From the NCBI RefSeq assembly GCF_913060805.1, contig NZ_CAJXTC010000006.1, positions 62,001-126,000 of the forward strand: DNA of 64,000 bases, in the 5' to 3' direction. Source of the stretch: an uncultured Draconibacterium sp. GTDB taxonomy: Bacteria > Bacteroidota > Bacteroidia > Bacteroidales > Prolixibacteraceae. The notes under the pieces were generated by a model, which ran no database searches, was not told the DNA's origin, and was given only the letters and a program-made list of their open reading frames with translations. How positions within the stretch are numbered: position 1 is the first letter of the stretch; every line of letters begins with the position of its first letter. A program made the translations under genes and the position numbers. Of this stretch, positions 35,475 through 44,186 are shown piece after piece.

Positions 35475-37856
35475 ATGAAGTATACAGCGTTATTCATATT
35501 GTTATTTTTTGCCCTGAATTCATGTGTTAAAAAAGAAGTAGATGATTCGCCGGTTGAGTATTTTGATCTCAGCGATGTAAGATTACTCGACAGCGAATTT
35601 AAAAACGCGCAGGAACAGGACATTGCCTACCTGATGGCGCTTGATCCCGATCGTTTATTAGCTCCGTTTTTGCGGGAAGCCGGTTTGGAACCAAAGGCCG
35701 AAAGTTACCCGAACTGGGAAAACACAGGCCTCGACGGGCACATTGGCGGGCACTACCTTACAGCGCTGTCGTTGATGTACGCTTCAACCGGCAATACGGA
35801 GATGAAGGAAAGACTCGACTACATGATCTCCGAGTTGAAACGCTGCCAGGATGCCAACGGAAATGGTTACATTGGCGGTGTGCCGGGTGGACAAACTGCT
35901 TGGGATGAGATTAAAAGTGGTAATATCCGTGCCGGAGGTTTCAGTCTGAATGGCAAATGGGTGCCGCTGTATAACATTCATAAAACTTACGCCGGGTTGC
36001 GCGATGCGTGGTTGTATGCCCACAGCGAAACGGCCAAACAAATGCTGATCGATATGACCGACTGGATGCTGGATTTGGTATCGGGGTTAAACGATGAGCA
36101 GATACAGACCATGCTAAACAGCGAACATGGCGGTTTAAATGAGACTTTTGCCGACGTAGCCGAAATTACCGGCGACGATAAATACCTCGAGCTGGCTAAA
36201 AAGTTCTCGCATCATGTAATTCTTGATCCTTTAATCAAGCATCATGATGAGTTGAATGGGAAACATGCGAATACGCAAATTCCAAAAGTTATCGGTTATC
36301 AGCGCATTGCCGAATTGGACGGCGACTCTGCCTGGTCGGATGCGGCCCTGTTTTTTTGGGATGAAGTGGTAAATGGCAGAAGTGTGGCAATTGGTGGAAA
36401 CAGCGTACGCGAGCACTTTCACCCAAAAGATGATTTTTCGGAAATGATCTCGTCGGTTGAAGGTCCTGAAACCTGCAATTCGTACAATATGCTGAAACTG
36501 ACCAAAATGTTGTACCCCACTTTCGGCAACAACAGCAAGTTTATCGACTATTACGAGAGGACACTTTACAATCATATTTTGGCGTCGCTTAATCCCGACA
36601 ACGGCGGCCTCGTTTATTTTACGCCCATGCGTCCCAACCATTACAGGGTTTATTCGCAACCTCAAACCAGTTTTTGGTGTTGCGTGGGGTCCGGTATCGA
36701 AAATCCGGGGAAATATGGTGAGATGATCTATGCGCACACCGATAAGTCGCTCTATGTGAATCTGTTCATTCCTTCAGTACTAAACTGGGAAGCAAAAAAC
36801 ACAGAGCTTGTTTTGGAATCGCAATTTCCTGATGAGGACAAGGTTTTTTTAACCATCAATCCGAACGAAAAAACGAATTTTGAATTACACCTTCGTTATC
36901 CATCGTGGGTAGAAGAAGGAGCGCTAAAGGTATTGGTGAACGGTAAAAACGCAAAATACCAGGTGTCGGAAAATGGTTATGCCGTTGTTACTCGCGAATG
37001 GGAAAAAGGCGATAAAGTTGAGCTGGTTTTACCGATGAAAGTTACGGTAGAACAGTTGGAAGATGGTAGTAATAATTATGCTTATGAATATGGCCCGATT
37101 GTGCTGGCAGCAAAAACCGGCACCGAAGATTTGAAAGGATTGTACGCCGATGCAAGTCGTATGGGACACGTTGCACACGGTAAAATGATTCCGCTGAAAG
37201 ACCGCCCTGTAGTTGTGTCATCAGCTGATAATTTGCCATCGATGCTTGAAAAAGAATCCGGAGATAAGCTGGCATTTAAACTAAACAATTTATACCCGGA
37301 AGAATACGAGAGCGGACTGGAACTTTTACCGTTTTACCGGATACACGAGTCGCGATATAACATTTACTGGTCGCAGGCAACTAAAGAAGAGATGAACGAT
37401 ATGATTCGCCAGGTTGAGGAAGAAGAAAAAGCCCGAATTGCCTTAGATGCCATTACTGTTGATAAGGTTGAATCAGGTGAGCAGCAGCCCGAATCAGATC
37501 ACTTCGTCAAGTTTGAACGATCAAGAATCGGGTACGCAAATGATTATCACTATCGCGAAACAAGCGACTTCTTTAGCTATAACCTGAAAAATCCGGATAA
37601 GAAAGGTCGTTTTTTACACCTGAAATATTTTGATTCAGGTTATCCGCGCACGGCAGAAATTTTGGTGAATAACAAATCTGTAGGTACTTTGGAACTGAAT
37701 GGAGGAGATGAAAATGCTATTCTGGAAAAAGTAATCCCGATACCTGAAAGCGAAGTAGCCAAACAAGAACTGGTATTTAAGGTGCAGGCTTCCAACGATC
37801 AAGCCAGCATGCGTCTGATTGAAGTTCGTTTACTGAGTAGTAACGAAATTCCTTAA
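35475..37856 (+). CDS. GH127 beta-L-arabinofuranosidase-type lipoprotein, long form
   Basis: A 793-residue GH127 (DUF1680) enzyme. The start is the ATG at 35475 (MKYTALFILLFFALNSC, Cys17); a TTG just before it is ignored. The alpha/alpha barrel contains LDGHIGGHYLTALSLMYAST (about 78-97) and the zinc/nucleophile residues as Glu-x-Cys in GPETCNSYNMLKL and the Cys pair in SFWCCVGSGIENPGKY. Beta domains follow, and the protein is about 140 residues longer at the C-terminus than the second GH127 encoded in this operon. GH127 enzymes release beta-L-arabinofuranose using a zinc-bound cysteine nucleophile. Confidence 0.9.
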   Translation: MKYTALFILLFFALNSCVKKEVDDSPVEYFDLSDVRLLDSEFKNAQEQDIAYLMALDPDRLLAPFLREAGLEPKAESYPNWENTGLDGHIGGHYLTALSLMYASTGNTEMKERLDYMISELKRCQDANGNGYIGGVPGGQTAWDEIKSGNIRAGGFSLNGKWVPLYNIHKTYAGLRDAWLYAHSETAKQMLIDMTDWMLDLVSGLNDEQIQTMLNSEHGGLNETFADVAEITGDDKYLELAKKFSHHVILDPLIKHHDELNGKHANTQIPKVIGYQRIAELDGDSAWSDAALFFWDEVVNGRSVAIGGNSVREHFHPKDDFSEMISSVEGPETCNSYNMLKLTKMLYPTFGNNSKFIDYYERTLYNHILASLNPDNGGLVYFTPMRPNHYRVYSQPQTSFWCCVGSGIENPGKYGEMIYAHTDKSLYVNLFIPSVLNWEAKNTELVLESQFPDEDKVFLTINPNEKTNFELHLRYPSWVEEGALKVLVNGKNAKYQVSENGYAVVTREWEKGDKVELVLPMKVTVEQLEDGSNNYAYEYGPIVLAAKTGTEDLKGLYADASRMGHVAHGKMIPLKDRPVVVSSADNLPSMLEKESGDKLAFKLNNLYPEEYESGLELLPFYRIHESRYNIYWSQATKEEMNDMIRQVEEEEKARIALDAITVDKVESGEQQPESDHFVKFERSRIGYANDYHYRETSDFFSYNLKNPDKKGRFLHLKYFDSGYPRTAEILVNNKSVGTLELNGGDENAILEKVIPIPESEVAKQELVFKVQASNDQASMRLIEVRLLSSNEIP

Positions 37857-37875
37857 TGATAAGGCAAGAATAACT

Positions 37876-37912
37876 CAAAAGAAAGCTATCGGAACAGGAT
37901 GGCTTTCTTTTG
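37876..37912 (+). terminator. Hairpin between GH127 and propeller-GH51 genes
   Basis: A 15-bp stem with one G-T pair (37876-37890 with 37898-37912, 7-nt loop) begins 20 nt after the GH127 stop codon. The descending arm ends CTTTCTTTTG but no separate U-run follows. It is probably a partial terminator or mRNA-stabilising 3' end inside the operon. Confidence 0.55.
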
Positions 37913-37967
37913 CTTATAACTAAATTAGCACCTTCAATAATTTGTAAACCAATATTTTAACAAACCT

Positions 37968-40553
37968 ATGAAACTCTATATTTTCACTTTTTTCCTACTA
38001 TTGTCATCAGTGGCTTTAAAAGCTAACGAGCCTGATTCGGCCTACGTATTTTCGTATACCTGCGGAAAAAATAACAACACTGCCGGCCTGAATTTTGCCT
38101 GGAGTGTCGATCGTGAAAACTGGCACGCCATCGGACCGGAATTCCGGTTTCTGGCAAGTGATTTTGGAACCTGGGGTGGGCAAAAGAAAATGTTCGATCC
38201 GTTTTTGTTTCAGGATAAAGATGGCTTGTGGCATTGCCTGTGGACATTGAACGTAGACGTACAACAGTTTGCACACGCCGCTTCAACCGATCTTTATAAT
38301 TGGAAACGCCAGTCGTACCCCGAAGTTGTTGAAGACGGAAATGTAGCCAACATTGAAGTTGTTTTTGACGAGCAAAACAAAGTTTATACAATCACCTGGA
38401 TTAACGAAATCAACGGTACTGAAAAGATCTTCAAAACCACCACAAACGATTTTAAAATCTATTCCGAGCCGGAAGTAGCTAGTGAAGCGGACCGGATGAA
38501 TTTACGCGAAACCGTTCGTATTGACGGTGAAGAGCAAACCGGAGTGATCAATAAATTGGCATGGAATGAAATTGATGCCCTGATTAAATGGAATGAGTGG
38601 AGCCGTTTTCATGAGCAGCAACGGGCGGATAATACATCGTTGGATGCCGAGCGGTTTAAGGACCTGAAAACTGTGGATGCAGAAATCTCGGTTCTTCCTG
38701 AAAAAAGCAAAGCCATCAGCGATATGCTGATCGGGATATTTTTTGAAGATATTAACTACGCGGCCGATGGTGGTTTGTATGCCGAGTTGGTTCAGAACCG
38801 TGGTTTTGAATACCAACTTTCCGACAGAAAAGGAAGCGATCCAACATGGAATGCTAAAAAAGCCTGGAGTTTATCAGGTGAAGGAGCCAGTTTTTCCATT
38901 GATTCGGTTTCGCCGATTCATATCAACAACAAACATTTTGCAGTGCTCGATATTGAAAAACCGGGCGTTGCATTGGTGAACGATGGCTTCAACGGAATTT
39001 CTATTAAGCAAGGCGAGAAATACAACTTCTCTGTTTTTGCCAAAATGCTGGACGGAGCAAAAAATAATTTGCGTGTGGCGCTGGTTGATGAAAATGGCGA
39101 GGTGCTGACGGAGGTGAGAAGGAAGGCTTTTGGCGGTGATTGGAAAAAGTTGGAAGCACAATTAACAGCAACAAAAACCACTGCAAAAGCAAAATTGCAG
39201 GTCATTCCCCAGGATGCGGGGAAAGTGGCTTTAGACATGATTTCTCTCTTCCCGGAAAACACTTTTAAAAATCGCAAAAATGGCTTGCGTGCCGATTTAG
39301 CACAAACAATTGCCGATATGAAACCACGATTTGTGCGTTTCCCCGGAGGTTGTGTTGCGCATGGCGACGGACTGGAAAATATCTATCACTGGAATAATAC
39401 TGTTGGACCACTTGAATCGCGTGTACCGCAGCGAAACATTTGGAACTACCATCAGTCTGCAGGATTGGGCTATTTCGAATATTTTCAGTTTTGCGAGGAT
39501 ATTGATGCGGAGCCGATACCTGTGTTAGCGGCGGGTGTTCCTTGTCAGAATTCGTCGTGTGGCGGACATGGTCAACAAGGCGGAATCCCGATGTGCGACA
39601 TGGGTGATTACATTCAGGAAGTGCTCGATTTGATTGAATGGGCAAACGGCGATAAAACCACTGAATGGGGAAAAGTACGTGCTGAGGCCGGACACCCGGA
39701 GCCGTTCAACCTGAAATACATCGGCATTGGAAATGAAGACCTGATCACCGATGTTTTTGAAGAACGTTTTACCATGATCTACGACGCCGTTCTCGAGAAA
39801 TATCCTGAAATTACCGTGATCGGAACTGTTGGCCCTTTTTACACCGGCACCGACTATGTTGAAGGATGGGAGCTGGCAACAAAACTCGAAGTTCCGATGG
39901 TGGACGAGCACTACTACCAGCCGCCGGGTTGGTTTATCCACAACCAGGATTATTATGATCGTTACGACAGGAGCAAATCGAAAGTTTACCTTGGAGAATA
40001 CGCGGCGCATTTACCTGGCCGTCCGAACAATATCGAAACCGCGCTTTCAGAAGCTCTGTATTTAACCGCTGTTGAACGAAATGCCGATGTGGTTACCATG
40101 ACTTCATACGCGCCGCTGCTGGCTAAAGAAGGATTTACACAGTGGAATCCTGATCTGATCTATTTCAATAACGAAGAAGTTCACCCAACGGTGGGATATT
40201 ACGTACAAAAACTTTACGGAAACAACGCCGGCGATTCGTACATTCCATCCGAAGTTAAACTTTCGGACAACAGCGAAGCCGTTAAAAAACGTGTGGCGAT
40301 TTCGGTAGTGAAAGACAGTAAAACCAACGATATTATCGTAAAACTGGTGAACCTGCTTCCTGCAGAAGTTGATGCGGACATCGATCTTTCCGGATTTGAT
40401 GTTTCCGGATCAGAAGCCGTATTGTCAGTATTAAAAGGCAAACCGGATTCTAAAACCGCAAAACCGGAGGAGACTAAAATAAGCGTGTCGGAGAAATTCG
40501 ATTATTCGCTGCCGGCTTATTCTTTTTCAGTGATACGAATTAAAAATCTATAA
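37968..40553 (+). CDS. GH51 arabinofuranosidase fused to an N-terminal propeller-like segment
   Basis: An 861-residue secreted enzyme (signal peptide LYIFTFFLLLSSVALKA). Residues 25-175 look like part of a GH43-type propeller (FAWSVDRENWHAIGPEF, KMFDPFLFQDKDGLWHCLWT, AASTDLYNWKRQ) but are too short for a full domain and show no full GH43 catalytic triad. After a linker, GIFFEDINYAADGG (about 257-270) starts the GH51 core, interrupted by a CBM-like jelly roll (about 285-425). The acid/base is Glu590 (GIGNEDLI) and the nucleophile Glu677 (YLGEYAAHL). It likely removes alpha-L-arabinofuranose, perhaps with the N-terminal part positioning the substrate. It lies 11 bp before the next GH127 gene. 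Confidence 0.88.
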   Translation: MKLYIFTFFLLLSSVALKANEPDSAYVFSYTCGKNNNTAGLNFAWSVDRENWHAIGPEFRFLASDFGTWGGQKKMFDPFLFQDKDGLWHCLWTLNVDVQQFAHAASTDLYNWKRQSYPEVVEDGNVANIEVVFDEQNKVYTITWINEINGTEKIFKTTTNDFKIYSEPEVASEADRMNLRETVRIDGEEQTGVINKLAWNEIDALIKWNEWSRFHEQQRADNTSLDAERFKDLKTVDAEISVLPEKSKAISDMLIGIFFEDINYAADGGLYAELVQNRGFEYQLSDRKGSDPTWNAKKAWSLSGEGASFSIDSVSPIHINNKHFAVLDIEKPGVALVNDGFNGISIKQGEKYNFSVFAKMLDGAKNNLRVALVDENGEVLTEVRRKAFGGDWKKLEAQLTATKTTAKAKLQVIPQDAGKVALDMISLFPENTFKNRKNGLRADLAQTIADMKPRFVRFPGGCVAHGDGLENIYHWNNTVGPLESRVPQRNIWNYHQSAGLGYFEYFQFCEDIDAEPIPVLAAGVPCQNSSCGGHGQQGGIPMCDMGDYIQEVLDLIEWANGDKTTEWGKVRAEAGHPEPFNLKYIGIGNEDLITDVFEERFTMIYDAVLEKYPEITVIGTVGPFYTGTDYVEGWELATKLEVPMVDEHYYQPPGWFIHNQDYYDRYDRSKSKVYLGEYAAHLPGRPNNIETALSEALYLTAVERNADVVTMTSYAPLLAKEGFTQWNPDLIYFNNEEVHPTVGYYVQKLYGNNAGDSYIPSEVKLSDNSEAVKKRVAISVVKDSKTNDIIVKLVNLLPAEVDADIDLSGFDVSGSEAVLSVLKGKPDSKTAKPEETKISVSEKFDYSLPAYSFSVIRIKNL

Positions 40554-40564
40554 AATAGAAACTA

Positions 40565-42526
40565 ATGAGACTAACTTTTTCTGCGGCTATTGCAGCCTTA
40601 TTCTTTTTTGCGAGTTGTTCAACTCAGCCGAAAGAAACAAAACCGGAACACGCGGAATATCCCATAAACGGGGTGTCGTTTAGCGATGTTCAGGTGAATG
40701 ATATTTTTTGGTTGCCAAAGATTGAAACCAATCGCAAGGCAACCATTCCGGCGTCTTTTCAGAAATGTGAAGAGACCGGTCGCCTCGAGAATTTCCTGAT
40801 TGCCGGTGGCAAAATGGAAGGCACCGTGCGTGGCGACATGCCCTTCGACGATACCGATGTGTATAAAATTATTGAAGGAGCGGCCTATTCAATGACCACG
40901 ATTCCCGATCCGAAATTGGATGCCTACGTTGATTCCTTGATCGAGATTATCAGTATCGGGCAGGCTGAAGATGGTTACCTGACTACCTGGAAAATTATCG
41001 ACCCGACACATTCGCCGGCCGAATGGTGTCCTCCGGGAGAGCGCTGGGAAGGATTGGCCTGGAGTCATGAGCTCTATAATGCGGGCCACATGTACGAAGC
41101 TGCTGCAGCACACTATCATGCAACCGGGAAAAAGAACTTCCTGGATATTGCCACAAAAAATGCCGATTTGCTGGTTTCTGTTTTTGGAGCCGATAAAAAT
41201 CCGCAGGTTCCGGGTCACCAAATTGTTGAAACCGGCCTGATCAAATTGTACCAGATCACCGATAAAAAGGAATACCTCGATTTGGCCAAGCATTTCCTGG
41301 ATTTCAGAGGAGACAGCACCAAACGCGAACTTTGGGGGCCTTATAACCAGGATCATGTACCGGTTGTTGAACAGGACGAAGCTGTTGGACACGCAGTTCG
41401 TGCAGCTTATATGTACGCGGGAATGACCGATATTGCCGCCCTTTATAAAGATGCAGCTTACTCAAATGCTGTTGACAAATTGTGGGATAATGTGGTGAAT
41501 AAAAAGATCTATATCACCGGAGGAATTGGCTCGAAACACGAGGGTGAAGCTTTTGGCGAAAACTACGAATTGCCAAACTTAACAGCTTACAACGAAACCT
41601 GTGCCGCCATTGCCAATGTGTATTGGAATTACCGCATGTTTTTGCTGCATGGCGATTCAAAATATATCGATGTGTTGGAGCGTAGTTTGTACAACGGAGT
41701 AATTTCGGGAGTCGCACTCAACGGAACGAATTTCTTCTACCCGAATCCGCTGTCGTGCGATATGCGCTATCATTTCAACAGTGGTGGCAGCCTTACCCGC
41801 GAGCCTTGGTTCGATTGTTCATGTTGCCCATCAAATATGTGTCGTTTTATGCCATCGGTTCCTGGTTATATTTATGCGCAAAAAGACAACGATATCTACG
41901 TAAACCTGTTTGTTCAGAGCAGCACTTCAGTAAAAATGGCTGACTCGGAAGTAAAAATTGATCAGGAGACAAAATATCCGTGGGATGGCAAGGTGAAGAT
42001 TTCTGTATCACCTGAAACAGCATCGCAATTTGCTGTTCGAGTTCGTATTCCGGGATGGGCACAAAACCAACCGCTGCCGGGCGATTTGTATAGTTACGAA
42101 AATGCTCCGGCCGCAAAACCTGAAATTTTGGTTAATGGCGAAAACGTAAGCTACGCAACTGAGCAAGGTTACGCCGTATTAGATCGCGAGTGGAACAGCG
42201 GCGACGAGGTGGAATTTAGTTTGTCAATGCAGGTGCGCACGGTAAAAGCCAGCGAACTTGTTGAGGCCGACAAAGGCAAAGTTGCCATTGAAAGAGGCCC
42301 GATTGTATACTGTGTGGAAGAAAAAGATAATCCTGAAATTGAAACAATTCAGGTATCGGAAGAAACACAGTTTGAGAGTAATTATAACGCCGATTTGCTG
42401 GCAGGAGTTGAAGTAATAAAAGCTTCGGGCAAAACAAAAGCAGAAACATTTACAGCTATTCCGTATTACGTTTGGAATAATCGTGGAGCCAATAAAATGG
42501 ATGTTTGGCTTTCGAAGGCTGATTAA
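40565..42526 (+). CDS. GH127 beta-L-arabinofuranosidase-type lipoprotein, short form
   Basis: A 653-residue GH127 enzyme with a lipoprotein signal (FSAAIAALFFFASC, Cys18). The conserved active-site residues are all present: Glu344 and Cys346 in YNETCAAIAN, and Cys420/Cys421 in FDCSCCPSNMCRF. This matches the zinc site of the founding Bifidobacterium enzyme, with nearly the same spacing. AWSHELYNAGHMYEAAAAHY near 160-180 is also typical. It is the last gene of the GH27-GH127-GH51-GH127 operon. Its stop codon is the first bases of a terminal-inverted-repeat element (42,524-42,682), followed by an intrinsic terminator. Confidence 0.93.
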   Translation: MRLTFSAAIAALFFFASCSTQPKETKPEHAEYPINGVSFSDVQVNDIFWLPKIETNRKATIPASFQKCEETGRLENFLIAGGKMEGTVRGDMPFDDTDVYKIIEGAAYSMTTIPDPKLDAYVDSLIEIISIGQAEDGYLTTWKIIDPTHSPAEWCPPGERWEGLAWSHELYNAGHMYEAAAAHYHATGKKNFLDIATKNADLLVSVFGADKNPQVPGHQIVETGLIKLYQITDKKEYLDLAKHFLDFRGDSTKRELWGPYNQDHVPVVEQDEAVGHAVRAAYMYAGMTDIAALYKDAAYSNAVDKLWDNVVNKKIYITGGIGSKHEGEAFGENYELPNLTAYNETCAAIANVYWNYRMFLLHGDSKYIDVLERSLYNGVISGVALNGTNFFYPNPLSCDMRYHFNSGGSLTREPWFDCSCCPSNMCRFMPSVPGYIYAQKDNDIYVNLFVQSSTSVKMADSEVKIDQETKYPWDGKVKISVSPETASQFAVRVRIPGWAQNQPLPGDLYSYENAPAAKPEILVNGENVSYATEQGYAVLDREWNSGDEVEFSLSMQVRTVKASELVEADKGKVAIERGPIVYCVEEKDNPEIETIQVSEETQFESNYNADLLAGVEVIKASGKTKAETFTAIPYYVWNNRGANKMDVWLSKAD

Positions 42527-42682
42527 TTCTATTTTAACAGATTCAATAAATTATTGATAAAATCAATCTGTTTTACCCTGAACCCTGAAGGGAACCAGAT
42601 TGCTTTTTAGGATTTCACCCTTCAGGGATGGGGTAAAAATCCTAAAATCATATTTGAAAGATAATCTGTTAAAACAGAATTA
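42524..42682. repeat. 159-bp element with 20-bp terminal inverted repeats
   Basis: The left end (42524-42543, TAATTCTATTTTAACAGATT) and right end (42663-42682) are inverted copies with one mismatch in 20. Inside are smaller palindromes, CCCTGAAGGG and CCCTTCAGGG, and a second inverted pair around GTTTTACCC/GGGGTAAAA. No open frame is present. It could be a small non-autonomous mobile element or a large foldback at the operon end; its left end overlaps the GH127 stop codon. Confidence 0.6.
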
Positions 42683-42701
42683 TAAAGAGTGGATATATAG
42701 G

Positions 42702-42734
42702 AAGCCCGTTAACTTAGTATTAACGGGCTTTTTT
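42702..42734 (+). terminator. Rho-independent terminator of the GH27-GH127 operon
   Basis: AAGCCCGTTAA and TTAACGGGCTT form an 11-bp stem with a 7-nt loop, followed directly by TTTTT. It is the clearest plus-strand terminator in this part of the window. Confidence 0.9.
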
Positions 42735-42791
42735 ATTAGTTGTGCCAACAATTTTAATTTGTAGTTGTTTGGGGTAAAAAATATATACGCT

Positions 42792-43202
42792 ATGAAGAAG
42801 TTATTTCAAACAAAATTAAACAATACTAGTGTTGATTTATCGCTGTTGCTGCTGCGTTTGGCAACAGGAGGTTTTATGCTTACCCACGGAATTCCAAAGT
42901 TACAGCGCCTTTTAGCCGGCGAAATGCAATTTGGCGATCCACTTGGATTAGGTCCCGAGGTTTCGTTGGTATTGGCCGTTTTTGCCGAGGTTGTCTGTTC
43001 CATACTTATCGTACTTGGTTTAGGAACGCGTCTGGCGGTAATTCCATCAATCGTAACTATGGCCGTTGCTGCTTTTATTGCGCATGGTGCCGATCCGTTT
43101 GGCCGCAAAGAATTGGCTTTACTTTACCTGGTAGGTTATATTGTTTTACTGCTGTCGGGAAGTGGAAAAATTTCGGTTGATCGCATTATCAGCCGCAAGT
43201 AA
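42792..43202 (+). CDS. DoxX-family small membrane protein
   Basis: A 136-residue integral inner-membrane protein with four predicted helices (LSLLLLRLATGGFMLTHG, VSLVLAVFAEVVCSILIVLG, VIPSIVTMAVAAFIAHG, ALLYLVGYIVLLLSGSG). GIPKLQRLLAGEMQFGDPLG and AHGADPFGRKELALLYL are typical of DoxX/DoxD-type proteins. I use the ATG at 42792; a TTG 27 bp upstream is open but lacks support. The function of the family is not well defined (redox or membrane-associated roles are proposed). It stands alone between the GH127 operon terminator and the third ECF cassette and is probably not part of the glycan system. Confidence 0.85.
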   Translation: MKKLFQTKLNNTSVDLSLLLLRLATGGFMLTHGIPKLQRLLAGEMQFGDPLGLGPEVSLVLAVFAEVVCSILIVLGLGTRLAVIPSIVTMAVAAFIAHGADPFGRKELALLYLVGYIVLLLSGSGKISVDRIISRK

Positions 43203-43356
43203 AATTTACCATTACATTTTATCAATTGGCTCTCTCATTGTTAAAGCGTGGGATTGACACTTAGTTTATTTGTATTGCTTTCTCTTAAATTCATTTGTTT
43301 GTAGCAATATAAAGTTTGTAATTCATAAGTTTATATTTATTTTGCTGAAATAACTT

Positions 43357-43950
43357 ATGGAGGATAGACAGAAATACCTACTGAAGAAGCTGAAGTCGGG
43401 TGACGAGGGAACCTATATATCACTTTTTGAAGAGTATTATGTTGGTTTGTGCGCTTACTCCAGAAGGTATGTGGGGAGAAAAGATATTGCTGAGGATATT
43501 GTTTCCGAGACCTTTTTTAAGATTTGGGAGAACCGAAAAAAACTGGAAATTACCAGCTCGGTAAAATCATATTTGTTTCAGGCGGTGGCGAATAATTCGC
43601 TGAATCATTTGCGGAAACTGAAGAAAGAAGAAAAGTTAGAAGATTATTTTTCGGGCACCGATAATGAAAATATTGGCTTTAAAGAAGTGGCGGAAAGCGT
43701 TACTGAGAATAGCCTTTTGATAAAAGAACTGAATTCAAGAATAGAAGAAGCTGTTAATCTTTTGCCTCCTCAGCAACAAACAGCTTTTCGGCTAAAACGA
43801 TTTGAGGGCAAAAAGAACAAAGAAATTGCCGATGAGATGGGACTGGCTGTAAAAACAGTTGAAATGCACCTCTCAAAAGCGGTTATTTCGTTACGAAAAA
43901 ACTTACAGGATTACCTTCCGGCTTTTCTTCTTTTTATGCTTCTGAAATAA
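43357..43950 (+). CDS. ECF RNA polymerase sigma factor (cassette E)
   Basis: A 197-residue ECF sigma-70 factor starting at an ATG. Region 2 is at about 22-90 (FEEYYVGLCAYSRRYVG, AEDIVSETFFKIWENRKK) and region 4 at about 135-180 with NKEIADEMGLAVKTVEMHL. It ends in a hydrophobic tail (QDYLPAFLLFMLLK), like the other two ECF factors here. It heads the third sigma/FecR/SusC/SusD cassette. The stop codon is directly followed by a repeat element (43,951-44,109) that separates it from FecR. Confidence 0.94.
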   Translation: MEDRQKYLLKKLKSGDEGTYISLFEEYYVGLCAYSRRYVGRKDIAEDIVSETFFKIWENRKKLEITSSVKSYLFQAVANNSLNHLRKLKKEEKLEDYFSGTDNENIGFKEVAESVTENSLLIKELNSRIEEAVNLLPPQQQTAFRLKRFEGKKNKEIADEMGLAVKTVEMHLSKAVISLRKNLQDYLPAFLLFMLLK

Positions 43951-44109
43951 GAGGCTGTTTAAATTTTATTAATTAGAGATATTATGAAGTATTTTTTACT
44001 AATTCAAGGCGGAATTGACGCGAATAGCACAGCTATTTAAGGAGATTCCAACGCAGAAGTAGTGAAAAAGACGAGTAATAAAATGATTGGATAAATTTTA
44101 AAAAGCTTC
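43951..44109. repeat. 159-bp element with imperfect 18-bp terminal inverted repeats
   Basis: GAGGCTGTTTAAATTTTA at 43951-43968 is the inverse of 44092-44109 in 15 of 18 positions. Inside, AATAGCACAGCTATT is a hairpin core, flanked by GGCGGAATTGACGCG and GGAGATTCCAACGC and by a longer inverted pair (TTTTTACTAATTC with GAAGTAGTGAAAAA). No coding frame is seen. It resembles dispersed structured repeats of Bacteroidota intergenic regions (from memory, not checked). It lies between the sigma and anti-sigma genes and so may affect their relative expression. Confidence 0.55.
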
Positions 44110-44186
44110 TAAAATTTTAAAAAAGTTTATCTTCCATACAGGGTTTTTTTATTTCAATGCATCATGGCAATAGAAACACAAAATTC

